Source: Bordetella parapertussis (GTDB taxonomy: Bacteria; Pseudomonadota; Gammaproteobacteria; Burkholderiales; Burkholderiaceae_C). From it: a stretch of DNA of 38,338 nt. The stretch spans positions 1 through 38,338 of the forward strand of contig CAMCTC010000041.1 of assembly GCA_945878355.1 (NCBI GenBank), written 5' to 3'. A model generated the notes under the pieces. That model saw only the letters and a list, made by a program, of their open reading frames with translations, was not told where the DNA came from and did no database searches. The translations under genes were made by a program, and so were the position numbers. Below are positions 6,411-13,962 of this stretch, piece after piece. Every line of letters begins with the position of its first letter. The first letter of the stretch is position 1.

Positions 6411-6439
6411 TTGACCTAGTCCCATCCCGGGACTACACT
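6411..6439 (+). promoter_or_regulatory. higBA promoter with embedded operator
   Basis: The -35 TTGACC (6411-6416) and -10 TACACT (6434-6439) are separated by exactly 17 bp. The spacer contains most of the perfect inverted repeat TAGTCCC-ATCCC-GGGACTA (6417-6435). An operator inside the promoter is the standard arrangement for autorepression of toxin-antitoxin operons. Transcription would start at about 6446, on the presumed start codon. Confidence 0.7.
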
Positions 6440-6445
6440 ACGTGC

Positions 6446-6748
6446 GTGAGAGTGATAGCGGTCAGCAATCTGAAGGAGTTCTGGCGGCGCTGGCCGGACG
6501 CAGAGCTGCCGCTACGCACCTGGCTGGATGCGGCCCATGGCGCGCACTGGGCCAAACCAACCGATATCACGGCCCAGTTCGCCGCCGCCAGCGTGCTGCA
6601 GAGCCGGCGTGTTGTGTTCAACATCAAGGGCAATGACTACCGCCTAGTGGTGGCCGTTGCCTACAGGTTCGGGGCGGTCTATGTGAAGTTCATCGGCACG
6701 CACGCCGAGTACGACCGCGTCGATGCCGACACAGTGGAGATACCGTAA
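6446..6748 (+). CDS. higB: HigB-type mRNA interferase toxin
   Basis: This is a type II toxin of the HigB/RelE superfamily, expected to cleave mRNA on the ribosome. The 100-aa product begins MRVIAVSNLKEFW if the GTG at 6446 is used, which matches the usual start of the family. Later conserved segments are VVFNIKGNDYRLVVAV and VYVKFIGTHAEYDRVDA, the C-terminal HAEYD being characteristic. In-frame codons upstream to 6353 overlap the promoter and do not resemble the family. The predicted transcription start coincides with the GTG, so the mRNA may be leaderless. The stop overlaps the antitoxin start (TAATG). Confidence 0.9.
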   Translation: MRVIAVSNLKEFWRRWPDAELPLRTWLDAAHGAHWAKPTDITAQFAAASVLQSRRVVFNIKGNDYRLVVAVAYRFGAVYVKFIGTHAEYDRVDADTVEIP

Positions 6749-7110
6749 TGCTGCAGATTCAACCTATCCGCACTGATGCCGGCTACAAAGCCGCGCTTGC
6801 TGCCGTGTCGCCGTTGTTCGACAACGAACCCGACCCAGACAGCGATGAGGGCGCCGCGTTCGACGCCATGATCACCCTGATCGAGGCCTACGAGCGCAAG
6901 CATTACCCCGTCGGGCCGGTCGACCCCATTGATGCCATCAAGTTCCGCATGGAGCAGCAGGGGCTAGGCCCCAAGGATTTGCAGCCCATGCTCGGCGGCT
7001 TGAACCGTGTGTACGAGGTGCTTGCCCGCACCCGACCGCTGACGCTGCCCATGATTCGCCGACTCCATCGCCAGCTCGGCATACCAGCGGAGAGCCTGAT
7101 CGGGGGATGA
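6748..7110 (+). CDS. higA: HigA-type antitoxin
   Basis: This is the antitoxin partner of the preceding toxin, 120 aa, starting within the toxin stop codon. The N-terminal half (MLQIQPIRTDAGYKAAL... DNEPDPDSDEGAAFD) is the acidic segment typical of HigA proteins encoded after the toxin. The C-terminal half (IKFRMEQQGLGPKDLQPML...LTLPMIRRLHRQLGIPAESLI) is a helix-turn-helix domain that should bind the operator at 6417-6435. Family knowledge: the complex represses its own promoter, and free HigB is toxic. Confidence 0.9.
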   Translation: MLQIQPIRTDAGYKAALAAVSPLFDNEPDPDSDEGAAFDAMITLIEAYERKHYPVGPVDPIDAIKFRMEQQGLGPKDLQPMLGGLNRVYEVLARTRPLTLPMIRRLHRQLGIPAESLIGG

Positions 7111-7653
7111 GCCAGCGCGCCGAGCCGCCACTTGCTTGCGGCTTAGCGGATGGGCTGGCCGGGTGCTTAAGGCGTGCCCAGCAGCCCGGTCAAGTAGTTG
7201 TCGGCCATGTCACTTCCCAGGCGTCGATGCAGCCAGCAGTTCGCTCTTGCGAGACGACCCCGCGGTGCTGCCAAAGTGGTAGCTCATGCAGCTGGCCCAG
7301 CCAGTGCCCAGGCTGCCCAGCATCACCAACAGCGCGCCGCCGCCGACAGCGGGCTTGCCCATCGCCAGCATCCAGCCCAGGATGCCGAAAGCCAGCCAGC
7401 GCGGCGTTGCCGTGTCCTTGGCGTCGACCTCTCTGCTCCTAGCGCCCTCGATGTTGGCCGGCGCGCAGCCGCTCAAGCGGCACTCAGGGCGGCTTGAACG
7501 TCACTGGCAGAACCGGGAGTGATTACCGCAGCCGCGTGTGGTCACTTGTTGCCATTGAAAGCATAATTTGGGTGCTGAATTTTCCGCAAAAACCCCCTTC
7601 CCTCGCCGTGATCTGCGCTTGGGTTAGGCTTTTTCTTAATCAAGAAGAAATTT
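7111..7653. other. remnant-containing intergenic region
   Basis: No intact gene is evident. On the minus strand, 7210-7476 encodes a possible 88-aa peptide with two hydrophobic stretches (WLAFGILGWMLAMGKPAV and GALLVMLGSLGTGWASC), followed after TGAC by a 13-codon frame MADNYLTGLLGTP ending at 7166. This may be the decayed or frameshifted end of a small membrane protein, or chance. The 7520-7653 stretch turns AT-rich towards the next gene. Confidence 0.3.
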
Positions 7654-8244
7654 ATGAAGTTCTATAAATTCGTATTGTTCTCTTTGCTCGTAGTGTCATG
7701 CTCTTTTACTCAAGCCAATGATTTAACTGAGAAGCTCCAATCATCCGAGTATGTATTGCTCATGCGGCACGCTCTTGCGCCAGGTGTTGGAGATCCTGCG
7801 AACTACTCGTTAGAGGACTGCAAAACTCAGCGCAATCTTGATACCGTGGGTCGCGATCAAGCTCGCTACATCGGTGAGTGGCTTAAAGTGCAAGGAATAA
7901 AAGCTGCCGAGGTTTACTCAAGTGTTTGGTGCAGATGTAAAGACACCGCTATGCTACTCAACTTTAACGGCTATAAAGTGGAGCCTGCATTGGCTTCATT
8001 CTTTGATAACCCCGAAAAAGGTAAAGAGAGCAACGCTAGACTTCAAACTTTTATTGCTGAGAAAATTAAAATTAAAGGACCCAAGGTTCTGATTTTAGTT
8101 ACTCATCATGTTAACATTCTTGAATTCGTTGGAGAAAATATCGCATCGGGAGGCATGGTTCTGGCGAAAGTGACTCCTAAAGGTGTGGCGACCTCATATC
8201 AATTAATACCTCGCCCCACAATTCCACAAAAAAATCCATCCTGA
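7654..8244 (+). CDS. exported histidine phosphatase family protein
   Basis: This is a member of the histidine phosphatase (phosphoglycerate-mutase-like) superfamily. The catalytic motif is LLMRHALAPG with His39 (RHA, not the commoner RHG). Arg94 in SSVWCRCKDTA and His151 in VTHHVNI complete the pocket. An N-terminal signal peptide is clear (MKFYKFVLFSLLVVSC). It could be cut after QA at residue 21, or at a lipobox-like VVSC with Cys16, giving a periplasmic protein or a lipoprotein. Substrate is unknown. The gene is conspicuously AT-rich compared with its neighbours and has no operon partner, which points to recent acquisition. AGAAGAAAT precedes the ATG. Confidence 0.85.
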   Translation: MKFYKFVLFSLLVVSCSFTQANDLTEKLQSSEYVLLMRHALAPGVGDPANYSLEDCKTQRNLDTVGRDQARYIGEWLKVQGIKAAEVYSSVWCRCKDTAMLLNFNGYKVEPALASFFDNPEKGKESNARLQTFIAEKIKIKGPKVLILVTHHVNILEFVGENIASGGMVLAKVTPKGVATSYQLIPRPTIPQKNPS

Positions 8245-8779
8245 ATAATTTTCTACCGAAGCCCGAGTGGTTCAGACCCATCGCGATCCAGCTTTCTTAT
8301 CTGATGGATCGAAATAACAGTGAAAGCCATTTTGGGTGGCAACTCAATAGCAAATAAGCCATTTCACCCGTCGCGGTCATTGCCTAGCTTAGGCAAGTTT
8401 CCAAGCAGGACGAAGGAAGCCAGTCTGTTCCGAATGGATCGCTGGAGGCATGGGTGAGGTAGAGGTTTGCTGAAATGCCAAGACGCGGGCATTGTTGTTC
8501 TACTTGCTCAGCTGAGCACGAGCACACCAAGCGCTCAAAGCCATCAAACCCGACCTGCCGCAGGACGACTTCTGATCGGATCGCCGTGCCGGGCGAGCCG
8601 CTACGAGCTGCTCCGTGCGTGTCTTCCCCGACGAGATCAACACAACCTCAATGAGGTCAACGACACAACTCGACACCTACACTTATCCACAGCCGACCCT
8701 CTCAAAGTCGACTTCCACCACCGGCTCAAAATTCGGCCGGGCTCAGATTTGGATCGGCACCGACAATCAAGGAGGCAAG
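8245..8779. other. no intact gene seen
   Basis: These 535 bp contain no convincing gene. A short frame ending at about 8577 (LKAIKPDLPQDDF, then TGA) looks like the C-terminus of a lost protein but is too short to identify. GGAGG at 8771-8775 is the ribosome-binding site of the next gene. Confidence 0.35.
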
Positions 8780-9526
8780 ATGCAAGAACGCACCATAGAC
8801 ATCCGGACCCGCGACGGCGACATGAACTCGTTCGTCTTTCATCCCGACCGGCCAGGTCCTCACCCGGTGGTGATCCTGTACATGGACTCATTGGGCATTC
8901 GTGAAGAACTGTGCGACATGGCCCGGCGTATCGCAGGCGTGGGCTATTACGTGCTGATGCCCAATCTGTATTACCGCCTGGCACGGTCAGTGGACCTGGA
9001 CGGCGACCGGCTACACGATCCAGCATACGCAGACGGCCTGGCCCTGATGTGGAAGCTCAACCGCCACCTGACAAACACACTGATCGAGCAGGACACCGAG
9101 GCGATGTTCGGGTTTCTCGACAGCGAGCCACAGGCGCGCAAGGGCAAGCTGGGCGTCGTCGGCTACTGCATGTCCGGGCGCTTCGTGTTCCGGGTGGCAG
9201 GCGCGTTCCCAGAGCGTGTGGCCGCGTCCGCGTCGGTCTACGGCGCGCGCCTGATGACCGACCTGCCCGATTCCGCACACCTGCTGGCCGACCGCATCCA
9301 AGGCGAGATGTACTTCGCCTGCGCGCAGCACGACATCTATGCGTCACCCGAGACGCTGGTCAAGCTTCAGCAGGTCATCGACCTTGCGAAAATCAATGCG
9401 TCGATCGAGGTCTACGAAGAAGCGCACCACGGCTTTGCGTTCCATACACGCAAGTCGGTCTACAACAAGCATGCCACCGAGCGGCACTGGGAGAGACTGT
9501 TCGATCTCTTCCGGCGCAAGCTCTGA
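8780..9526 (+). CDS. dienelactone hydrolase family protein
   Basis: This is an alpha/beta hydrolase of the dienelactone hydrolase family, 248 aa. The catalytic triad is visible: Cys130 in the elbow GYCMSG, Asp185 in AQHDIYAS and His217 in AHHGFAF. A Cys nucleophile is typical of true dienelactone hydrolases, which open lactones in chloroaromatic degradation, but many homologues act on other esters and thioesters. The start at 8780 (MQERTIDI) is chosen because GGAGG lies 5 bp upstream; the longer in-frame start at 8615 gives no family-like sequence. No signal peptide is seen, so it is cytoplasmic. It opens a run of catabolic genes, and substrate assignment is not possible from sequence alone. 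Confidence 0.88.
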   Translation: MQERTIDIRTRDGDMNSFVFHPDRPGPHPVVILYMDSLGIREELCDMARRIAGVGYYVLMPNLYYRLARSVDLDGDRLHDPAYADGLALMWKLNRHLTNTLIEQDTEAMFGFLDSEPQARKGKLGVVGYCMSGRFVFRVAGAFPERVAASASVYGARLMTDLPDSAHLLADRIQGEMYFACAQHDIYASPETLVKLQQVIDLAKINASIEVYEEAHHGFAFHTRKSVYNKHATERHWERLFDLFRRKL

Positions 9527-9710
9527 CACGAATTCAACCACGAACAAAGGCCAACCGCGCGACCAGCGCGAATGTCGGCAATGAACTTACCCAACGTAAA
9601 CCGACGAAATCGTGGGCCATCAAGTCCTGGCGGCCTGCCTGCAAAGTAGCTAGCACGCCGGCATCAACCGTCATCCATCGCCGCCACCGGCGGCCCAGCG
9701 GAGCAAACCC

Positions 9711-11117
9711 TTGAGCACTGTCGACAAGACCTTGGACACCGCGCTGGCGTACCTGCCGCGCTGGGTGGCTTACCAGATGCGCGCCGCCGAGCAGCCCGGC
9801 TGCTCGTTTGCAGTGGCCTACCTCGGCAAGGTGGTGGCCGAATTCGCGATGGGCCAAGCCGATGCGGTGCGCAAGTTGACACCGCGACACCGCTTTCGCG
9901 TCGCCTCGCACTCAAAGACCTTCACCGCAGCGGCCGTGCTCAAGCTGCGAGAAAAAGGGCGCTGGCAGCTTGACGATGCCGTGGGGCGATACGTGCCGGG
10001 GCTGCATCCGCAGGTGGCATCGGCCACGCTGACCCAGTTGCTGTCGCACAGCGCGGGCCTGGTGCGCGACGGTGCCGACGCCGGCCAATGGGCCGACCGA
10101 CGACCGTTCCTGGACCGAGCTGGCTTGCTGGCCGACTTGGCTGCCGGCCCGGTGCTGACGGCCAACACCCGATTCAAGTACTCGAACCATGGTTACGGTC
10201 TGCTGGGGCTGGCGATCGCCAACTGCACGGGCGAGCCTTACAACGATTGGGTCGCGCGCGAGATCGTCGCTGCGTCCGGTTTGCGCGAGACAACGCCCGA
10301 CATGCCGCCGGCTTCGGCCTCAGCAACCGGCCCGGCCTTCCCGTTCGCCCGAGGTCACAGCGCCAAGTGGCCGCTCGGTCGGCGCTTGCTGATCCCCGGC
10401 GACAACCCGACCGATGCCCTGTCTTCGGCCACCGGCTTTGTCAGCACCGCTGCCGACCTGACGCGCTTCTACAGCAGCCTGATGCCAGACGCCAAGACCA
10501 GCGTGCTGTCACCGGCGAGTCGACTCGAAATGCTGCGCCGCCAATGGCGCGACCCGCACAGCAGCATCGAGCGCTGGTATGGCCTGGGCACGATCAGCGG
10601 CCCGACTGCGGGCGCTGGCGCCGACTGGGACTGGTTCGGCCACACCGGAGGTTTCCAGGGCACCATCACGCGCACTGTCTGCCTGCCGCAGCAAGGCCTG
10701 TGCCTGTCAGCGCTGAGCAACGCAGCCGATGGCGCGTCGCACAGTTGGATCGACGGTGCGCTGCAGATCCTGCGCGCCCACCTGCTGTACGGCGCGCCAA
10801 CGCCACACACCGCCGATTGGCGCGGGCGCTGGTTCGGCCTGTCGGGCGCGTTCGACCTTCTGCCGATGGCAGACCGAGTGCTGGTGGCCAATCCGGCCCT
10901 GGCCAACCCGCTGCAGGACGCGATGCAGATCGACCCGATCGGCGATGCGGGTGAGGGCCGCATCGCCTTGGCTGGCGGATTTGGCAGCCATGGCGAGCCA
11001 GCGCGTCTGCAGCGTGATGCGCGAGGCCGCGCCAAGGCGCTCTGGTTGGGCGGCAGCCGGTTGCAGACCGAGGCGCAGATCGTCCGGGAATTGCAGGCGC
11101 GCTACGACACGGCTTGA
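9711..11117 (+). CDS. serine hydrolase, class C beta-lactamase fold
   Basis: This is a beta-lactamase-related serine hydrolase (esterase/EstB or DD-peptidase-like), 468 aa. The active-site SxxK is SHSK (Ser66, Lys69) followed by TFTAAAVLKL. The second motif YSN is at 157-159 (FKYSNHGYGLLG), and HTGGFQG near 300 corresponds to the third, KTG-like box (here HTG). A C-terminal extension of roughly 110 residues follows the catalytic domain. The start given is TTG at 9711, with GGAG 7 bp upstream; no ATG is available before residue 24. No signal peptide is evident, which favours a cytoplasmic esterase over a cell-wall enzyme. It probably hydrolyses an ester in the surrounding catabolic cluster. 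Confidence 0.85.
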   Translation: MSTVDKTLDTALAYLPRWVAYQMRAAEQPGCSFAVAYLGKVVAEFAMGQADAVRKLTPRHRFRVASHSKTFTAAAVLKLREKGRWQLDDAVGRYVPGLHPQVASATLTQLLSHSAGLVRDGADAGQWADRRPFLDRAGLLADLAAGPVLTANTRFKYSNHGYGLLGLAIANCTGEPYNDWVAREIVAASGLRETTPDMPPASASATGPAFPFARGHSAKWPLGRRLLIPGDNPTDALSSATGFVSTAADLTRFYSSLMPDAKTSVLSPASRLEMLRRQWRDPHSSIERWYGLGTISGPTAGAGADWDWFGHTGGFQGTITRTVCLPQQGLCLSALSNAADGASHSWIDGALQILRAHLLYGAPTPHTADWRGRWFGLSGAFDLLPMADRVLVANPALANPLQDAMQIDPIGDAGEGRIALAGGFGSHGEPARLQRDARGRAKALWLGGSRLQTEAQIVRELQARYDTA

Positions 11118-11265
11118 CGCCACCCGCGGCGCTTGATGCATGCCGCGGCACCGACTTCAGGCCGCTACAGCCGGGCCCTGCTTTTTCAGGTACTGGCACC
11201 GACGCCGTCTTGAGCCATCTGCTGACAACAATCAGACTGACTCGCAAGTACCGGTTTGACCCGTG

Positions 11266-12168
11266 TCAGGCCGCAGCAGGGCCGGTCAGCCGGGGTTTGC
11301 TGCGCTTGCTGGGCACCGGCGACAAGAGCGCGGCCTTCTCCTGGCGCTGGGCCTCGAGGTAATCGTTGAGGTGGCGCAGATGCGCGGCCATCGCGTCGCA
11401 GGCCCGGTCGGCGTTGCGGGCGCGGATGTGCTGCAAGACCTGGCGGCGCACCGCGATGATGTCTTCGCGCGGCTTGGGGTCGATCCGCGCGAGCAGCGTG
11501 CGGACGATCTCCGACAACGCGTCGACCAGCATCACGATCACCTCGTTGTGGGTCGCGCGGGCCAACAAACGGTAGAACTCGCCGACCGATCGGAGGTCGC
11601 GCGAACCACCGCCCTGGCGGAACAGTGCCGTGTGATGGTCGATGTCGGCCTCGATCGCGTCGAGCTCGGCATCGGTCGCGCGCTGGCAGGCCAGCCGGAT
11701 TGCGACGCAGGTCAGCTCAATCCGGGCTTCGGTGACGCTGGCCGTGGGCACCTGGCCCAGCGCGACCATGTCGCGCACTGCCTGGGCAATGCCGTCTGAG
11801 CCTCCGCTGCGAATAAAGAAACCGCCATTCACGCCGGTGCGGGCGACGACGATGCCGGCCAACTCCAGACTGCGCAAGGCATCGCGCACGCCGCTGCGGC
11901 TGATGTCGAACTGCTCGGCCAGCTCGCGCTCTCCGGGCAAGCGGTGGCCAGGCTGGAGCGAACCGTCAGCCACCTGCCGGCGTATCTGGTCGCAAACGGC
12001 CTCAAAGGTGCGGCGAGTTCTGACGGGCTCGAACACAGGCGCGGCAGTGGTCGGCGCATCCGGCGCGGCTTGAGCCTGCGCTTTCACTGGCGTCTTGGCT
12101 GAAGCCTTGGTGGCGGCCTTTGATGGCGCTTTGACCGGCGCTGTCACTGGCGGTTTGCTTGCAGCCAT
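11266..12168 (-). CDS. FCD-type GntR transcriptional regulator
   Basis: This is a FadR-subfamily GntR regulator, 300 aa. Residues 1-45 form an unusual Ala/Lys/Pro-rich tail (repeats of KAPSKAATKASAKTPVK type) resembling histone H1-like basic tails. The winged helix follows (about 50-125: IRRQVADGSLQPGHRLPGE, RELAEQFDISRSGVRDALRS), then an all-helical FCD ligand domain with likely metal or ligand residues (ARIELT, HHTALF, FYRLLARATHN). It is divergent from the enoyl-CoA hydratase gene at 12516, the usual arrangement for a local repressor released by an acyl-CoA or organic acid. The basic tail may add non-specific DNA affinity. The effector is unknown. Confidence 0.9.
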   Translation of the reverse strand: MAASKPPVTAPVKAPSKAATKASAKTPVKAQAQAAPDAPTTAAPVFEPVRTRRTFEAVCDQIRRQVADGSLQPGHRLPGERELAEQFDISRSGVRDALRSLELAGIVVARTGVNGGFFIRSGGSDGIAQAVRDMVALGQVPTASVTEARIELTCVAIRLACQRATDAELDAIEADIDHHTALFRQGGGSRDLRSVGEFYRLLARATHNEVIVMLVDALSEIVRTLLARIDPKPREDIIAVRRQVLQHIRARNADRACDAMAAHLRHLNDYLEAQRQEKAALLSPVPSKRSKPRLTGPAAA

Positions 12169-12515
12169 GCGGGGTCCTCTGTCTGTGCTGCGGACATGCC
12201 GCCTGATGCGTCGATGCTAACGCCCAGATTCGCTGAATTTTCAAACAATCCACTTATTGGTTGATCCTTTTATTTGTTCTGTGGCAACAAGGCTTGTCGA
12301 TGCAGGCCTGAGCTGGAGGCACCGGTTGACGACAATCCAATGCTCGACAAGCCCCCAGCCCGAACCGAGGATGACCGCATGAAGACTGCAAACCAGCCCA
12401 CAGCCTCTCAAGCAAATGTGGCTTTGCCACTTTGTTTGACCCCCATGGGGGGCGGCCGGCTTCGGCCGACCTCGGGGCAATCAGAAGCGGACGCGAAACC
12501 CATCAAGGTGTCAGC
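12169..12515. other. divergent regulatory region
   Basis: This separates the leftward GntR gene from the rightward enoyl-CoA hydratase. It contains TGGTTGATCCT (12258-12268), an imperfect match to the palindrome TGGTTGAACCA found at 17183, and a GC hairpin GGCCG-GCTT-CGGCC at about 12460-12475. A 46-codon frame from 12379 overlaps the hydratase start as ATGA but is not protein-like. Confidence 0.4.
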
Positions 12516-13277
12516 ATGAGCCCCCCCGAGGGCGTGCGCTGCGACCGCGATGGACCCGTACTGGTCATCACAATGTGCCGCGAGCACAAGCGCAATGCGG
12601 TCGACCGCGCGCTGGCGGACGCAATAGACCTTGCTCTGAACCAGTTAGAGGACGACCCCGACTTGCGTGTGGGTGTGCTGACCGGCGGCACGCAGGTCTT
12701 TTGCGCTGGCAGCGACCTGAAGTCGCGCGGCGACTACGTCACCGAACGTGGCGGCGAGTACGGCGTGATCCGCAGGCGCCGCGGCAAGCCGCTGATCGCC
12801 GCGGTCGAAGGCCTGGCCTTGGGCGGCGGCATGGAGATCGTGCTGGCTTGCGACATGGTGGTCGCGGCCACCGACGCACGTTTCGGCCTGCCTGAGGTGA
12901 TGCGCGGTGTGTTGCCGACCTGCGGCGCACTGTTCCGCGCGCTGGTGGCGCTGCCACCCAACATTGCCCGCGAGATGGTGCTCAGCGGTGAACCCATCGA
13001 TGCGGCACGCGCCCATGCGCTTGGGCTGGTCAACCAGCTGAGCGCGCCTGGTGAGGCCTTGGCCCGCGCGCTGGTGCTGGCACGGCGCATCGGCGACAAC
13101 GCGCCGCTGTCGGTACAGGCCAGCCTGCAGGCGATGAACGGGCTGCTGGCCGCTGCGGATGCGGCCGGCTGGGAAGCCACGGCCAAGGCGCTGGCGGTGA
13201 TCAGCGGCAGTGCGGACTACACCGAGGGCGTGCAGGCCTTCTTCGAACGCCGAGCGCCGGTCTGGCAAGGCCGTTGA
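12516..13277 (+). CDS. enoyl-CoA hydratase/isomerase family protein
   Basis: This is a crotonase-fold enzyme, 253 aa from the ATG at 12516 (MSPPEGVRCDRDG). The oxyanion-hole segments are FCAGSDLKS and LALGGGMEIVLACD. The catalytic Glu region reads FGLPEVMRGVLP, keeping the Glu equivalent to crotonase Glu164, while the first Glu (Glu144 position) is less clear. It should act on an enoyl- or other acyl-CoA thioester in beta-oxidation or a related route. It is divergent from a GntR regulator that probably controls it. A second, only distantly similar crotonase is encoded at 20885, so the two probably serve different steps. Confidence 0.88.
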   Translation: MSPPEGVRCDRDGPVLVITMCREHKRNAVDRALADAIDLALNQLEDDPDLRVGVLTGGTQVFCAGSDLKSRGDYVTERGGEYGVIRRRRGKPLIAAVEGLALGGGMEIVLACDMVVAATDARFGLPEVMRGVLPTCGALFRALVALPPNIAREMVLSGEPIDAARAHALGLVNQLSAPGEALARALVLARRIGDNAPLSVQASLQAMNGLLAAADAAGWEATAKALAVISGSADYTEGVQAFFERRAPVWQGR

Positions 13278-13370
13278 TTCAGTCCAGGCTGGTCGGCCTA
13301 GCGCGCAGATTGGACGACGAAGGCCCGGAAGTGCAGCCCGGCCTGCGTTTCAGGCACGGGCATCAAGCTC

Positions 13371-13390
13371 CGCCCTTAGACGCCCTTAGA
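13371..13390 (+). repeat. tandem CGCCCTTAGA repeat
   Basis: Two perfect adjacent copies of the decamer CGCCCTTAGA lie 21 bp before the start of the coiled-coil gene. The second copy merges into TAGAAT (13387-13392), a possible -10 element. It could be an operator half-site pair or a slippage product. Confidence 0.4.
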
Positions 13391-13410
13391 ATAAAGCGGA
13401 AGGATCGTAG

Positions 13411-13962
13411 ATGCCAGTCGCACAAAATCCGAACAGCGAACTGCTCGCAGCCCAAGCCGAAGCGCGAGACATGCAGCGCGCCATCATCGCCATGCGCAGT
13501 GAGCTTGAGTCCGCTCGGTTCAACCATGAGGGCGAAATCCAAAAAGCCGTCGCGGCGGGACGAGACGAGATCAGGCTCCTCAAAGCGACCGCCGTCAGTT
13601 TGCGCGATGCGCTGGATCAGGCTGCGATCGCCAAGGATGTCGCTGTGCAGGCGGCAAAGGCCGAGGCCGCCGGCGAGATCGTTCAGCTCAAAGCCTCATC
13701 GGTCGCGCTGCGCGAACAACTCGAGCTGGCACGCATCAATTCAGAAACTGCGGTGCAGTCGACGCAAGCGGTTTTCGCCAGCGAGATCTCGCAGCTCAAA
13801 GCCACCGCGGCGGCACTGCGCGAACAGATGGAACTCGCCCGCCTCCATGCCGACTCCGCCATCCAGGCCGAGCGACAAAAGGCACAAGGCGAGGTCGCTC
13901 AACTGCAGGCCGCCATCGTCGCGATGCGCGACTCCCTGGACCAGAAACCCGGAGCACCATGA
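13411..13962 (+). CDS. coiled-coil protein of 36-residue repeats
   Basis: I do not recognise a named family. After a short leader, the 183-aa chain consists of tandem units of exactly 36 residues. Three begin EIRLLKATAVSLRDAL, EIVQLKASSVALREQL and EISQLKATAAALREQM; an earlier, more divergent unit contains MQRAIIAMRSELESAR, and a last partial one EVAQLQAAIVAMRDSL. Each unit is predicted to be continuous helix without Pro or Gly breaks. 36 residues equal ten turns of an ideal alpha helix, so the hydrophobic face repeats exactly. The stop overlaps the cyclase start as ATGA, so the two are translationally coupled and probably interact. GGAAGG precedes the ATG. A scaffold or signalling adaptor is a reasonable guess. 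Confidence 0.7.
   Translation: MPVAQNPNSELLAAQAEARDMQRAIIAMRSELESARFNHEGEIQKAVAAGRDEIRLLKATAVSLRDALDQAAIAKDVAVQAAKAEAAGEIVQLKASSVALREQLELARINSETAVQSTQAVFASEISQLKATAAALREQMELARLHADSAIQAERQKAQGEVAQLQAAIVAMRDSLDQKPGAP

Noticed and set aside
8467..8904. A 145-codon plus-strand frame before the dienelactone hydrolase gene
   Set aside because: It overlaps the hydrolase in another frame and has no recognisable protein features.
12379..12518. A 46-codon upstream frame overlapping the enoyl-CoA hydratase start as ATGA
   Set aside because: The composition (GGGRLRPTSG etc.) comes from a GC hairpin and there is no good ribosome-binding site; the overlap is probably chance.
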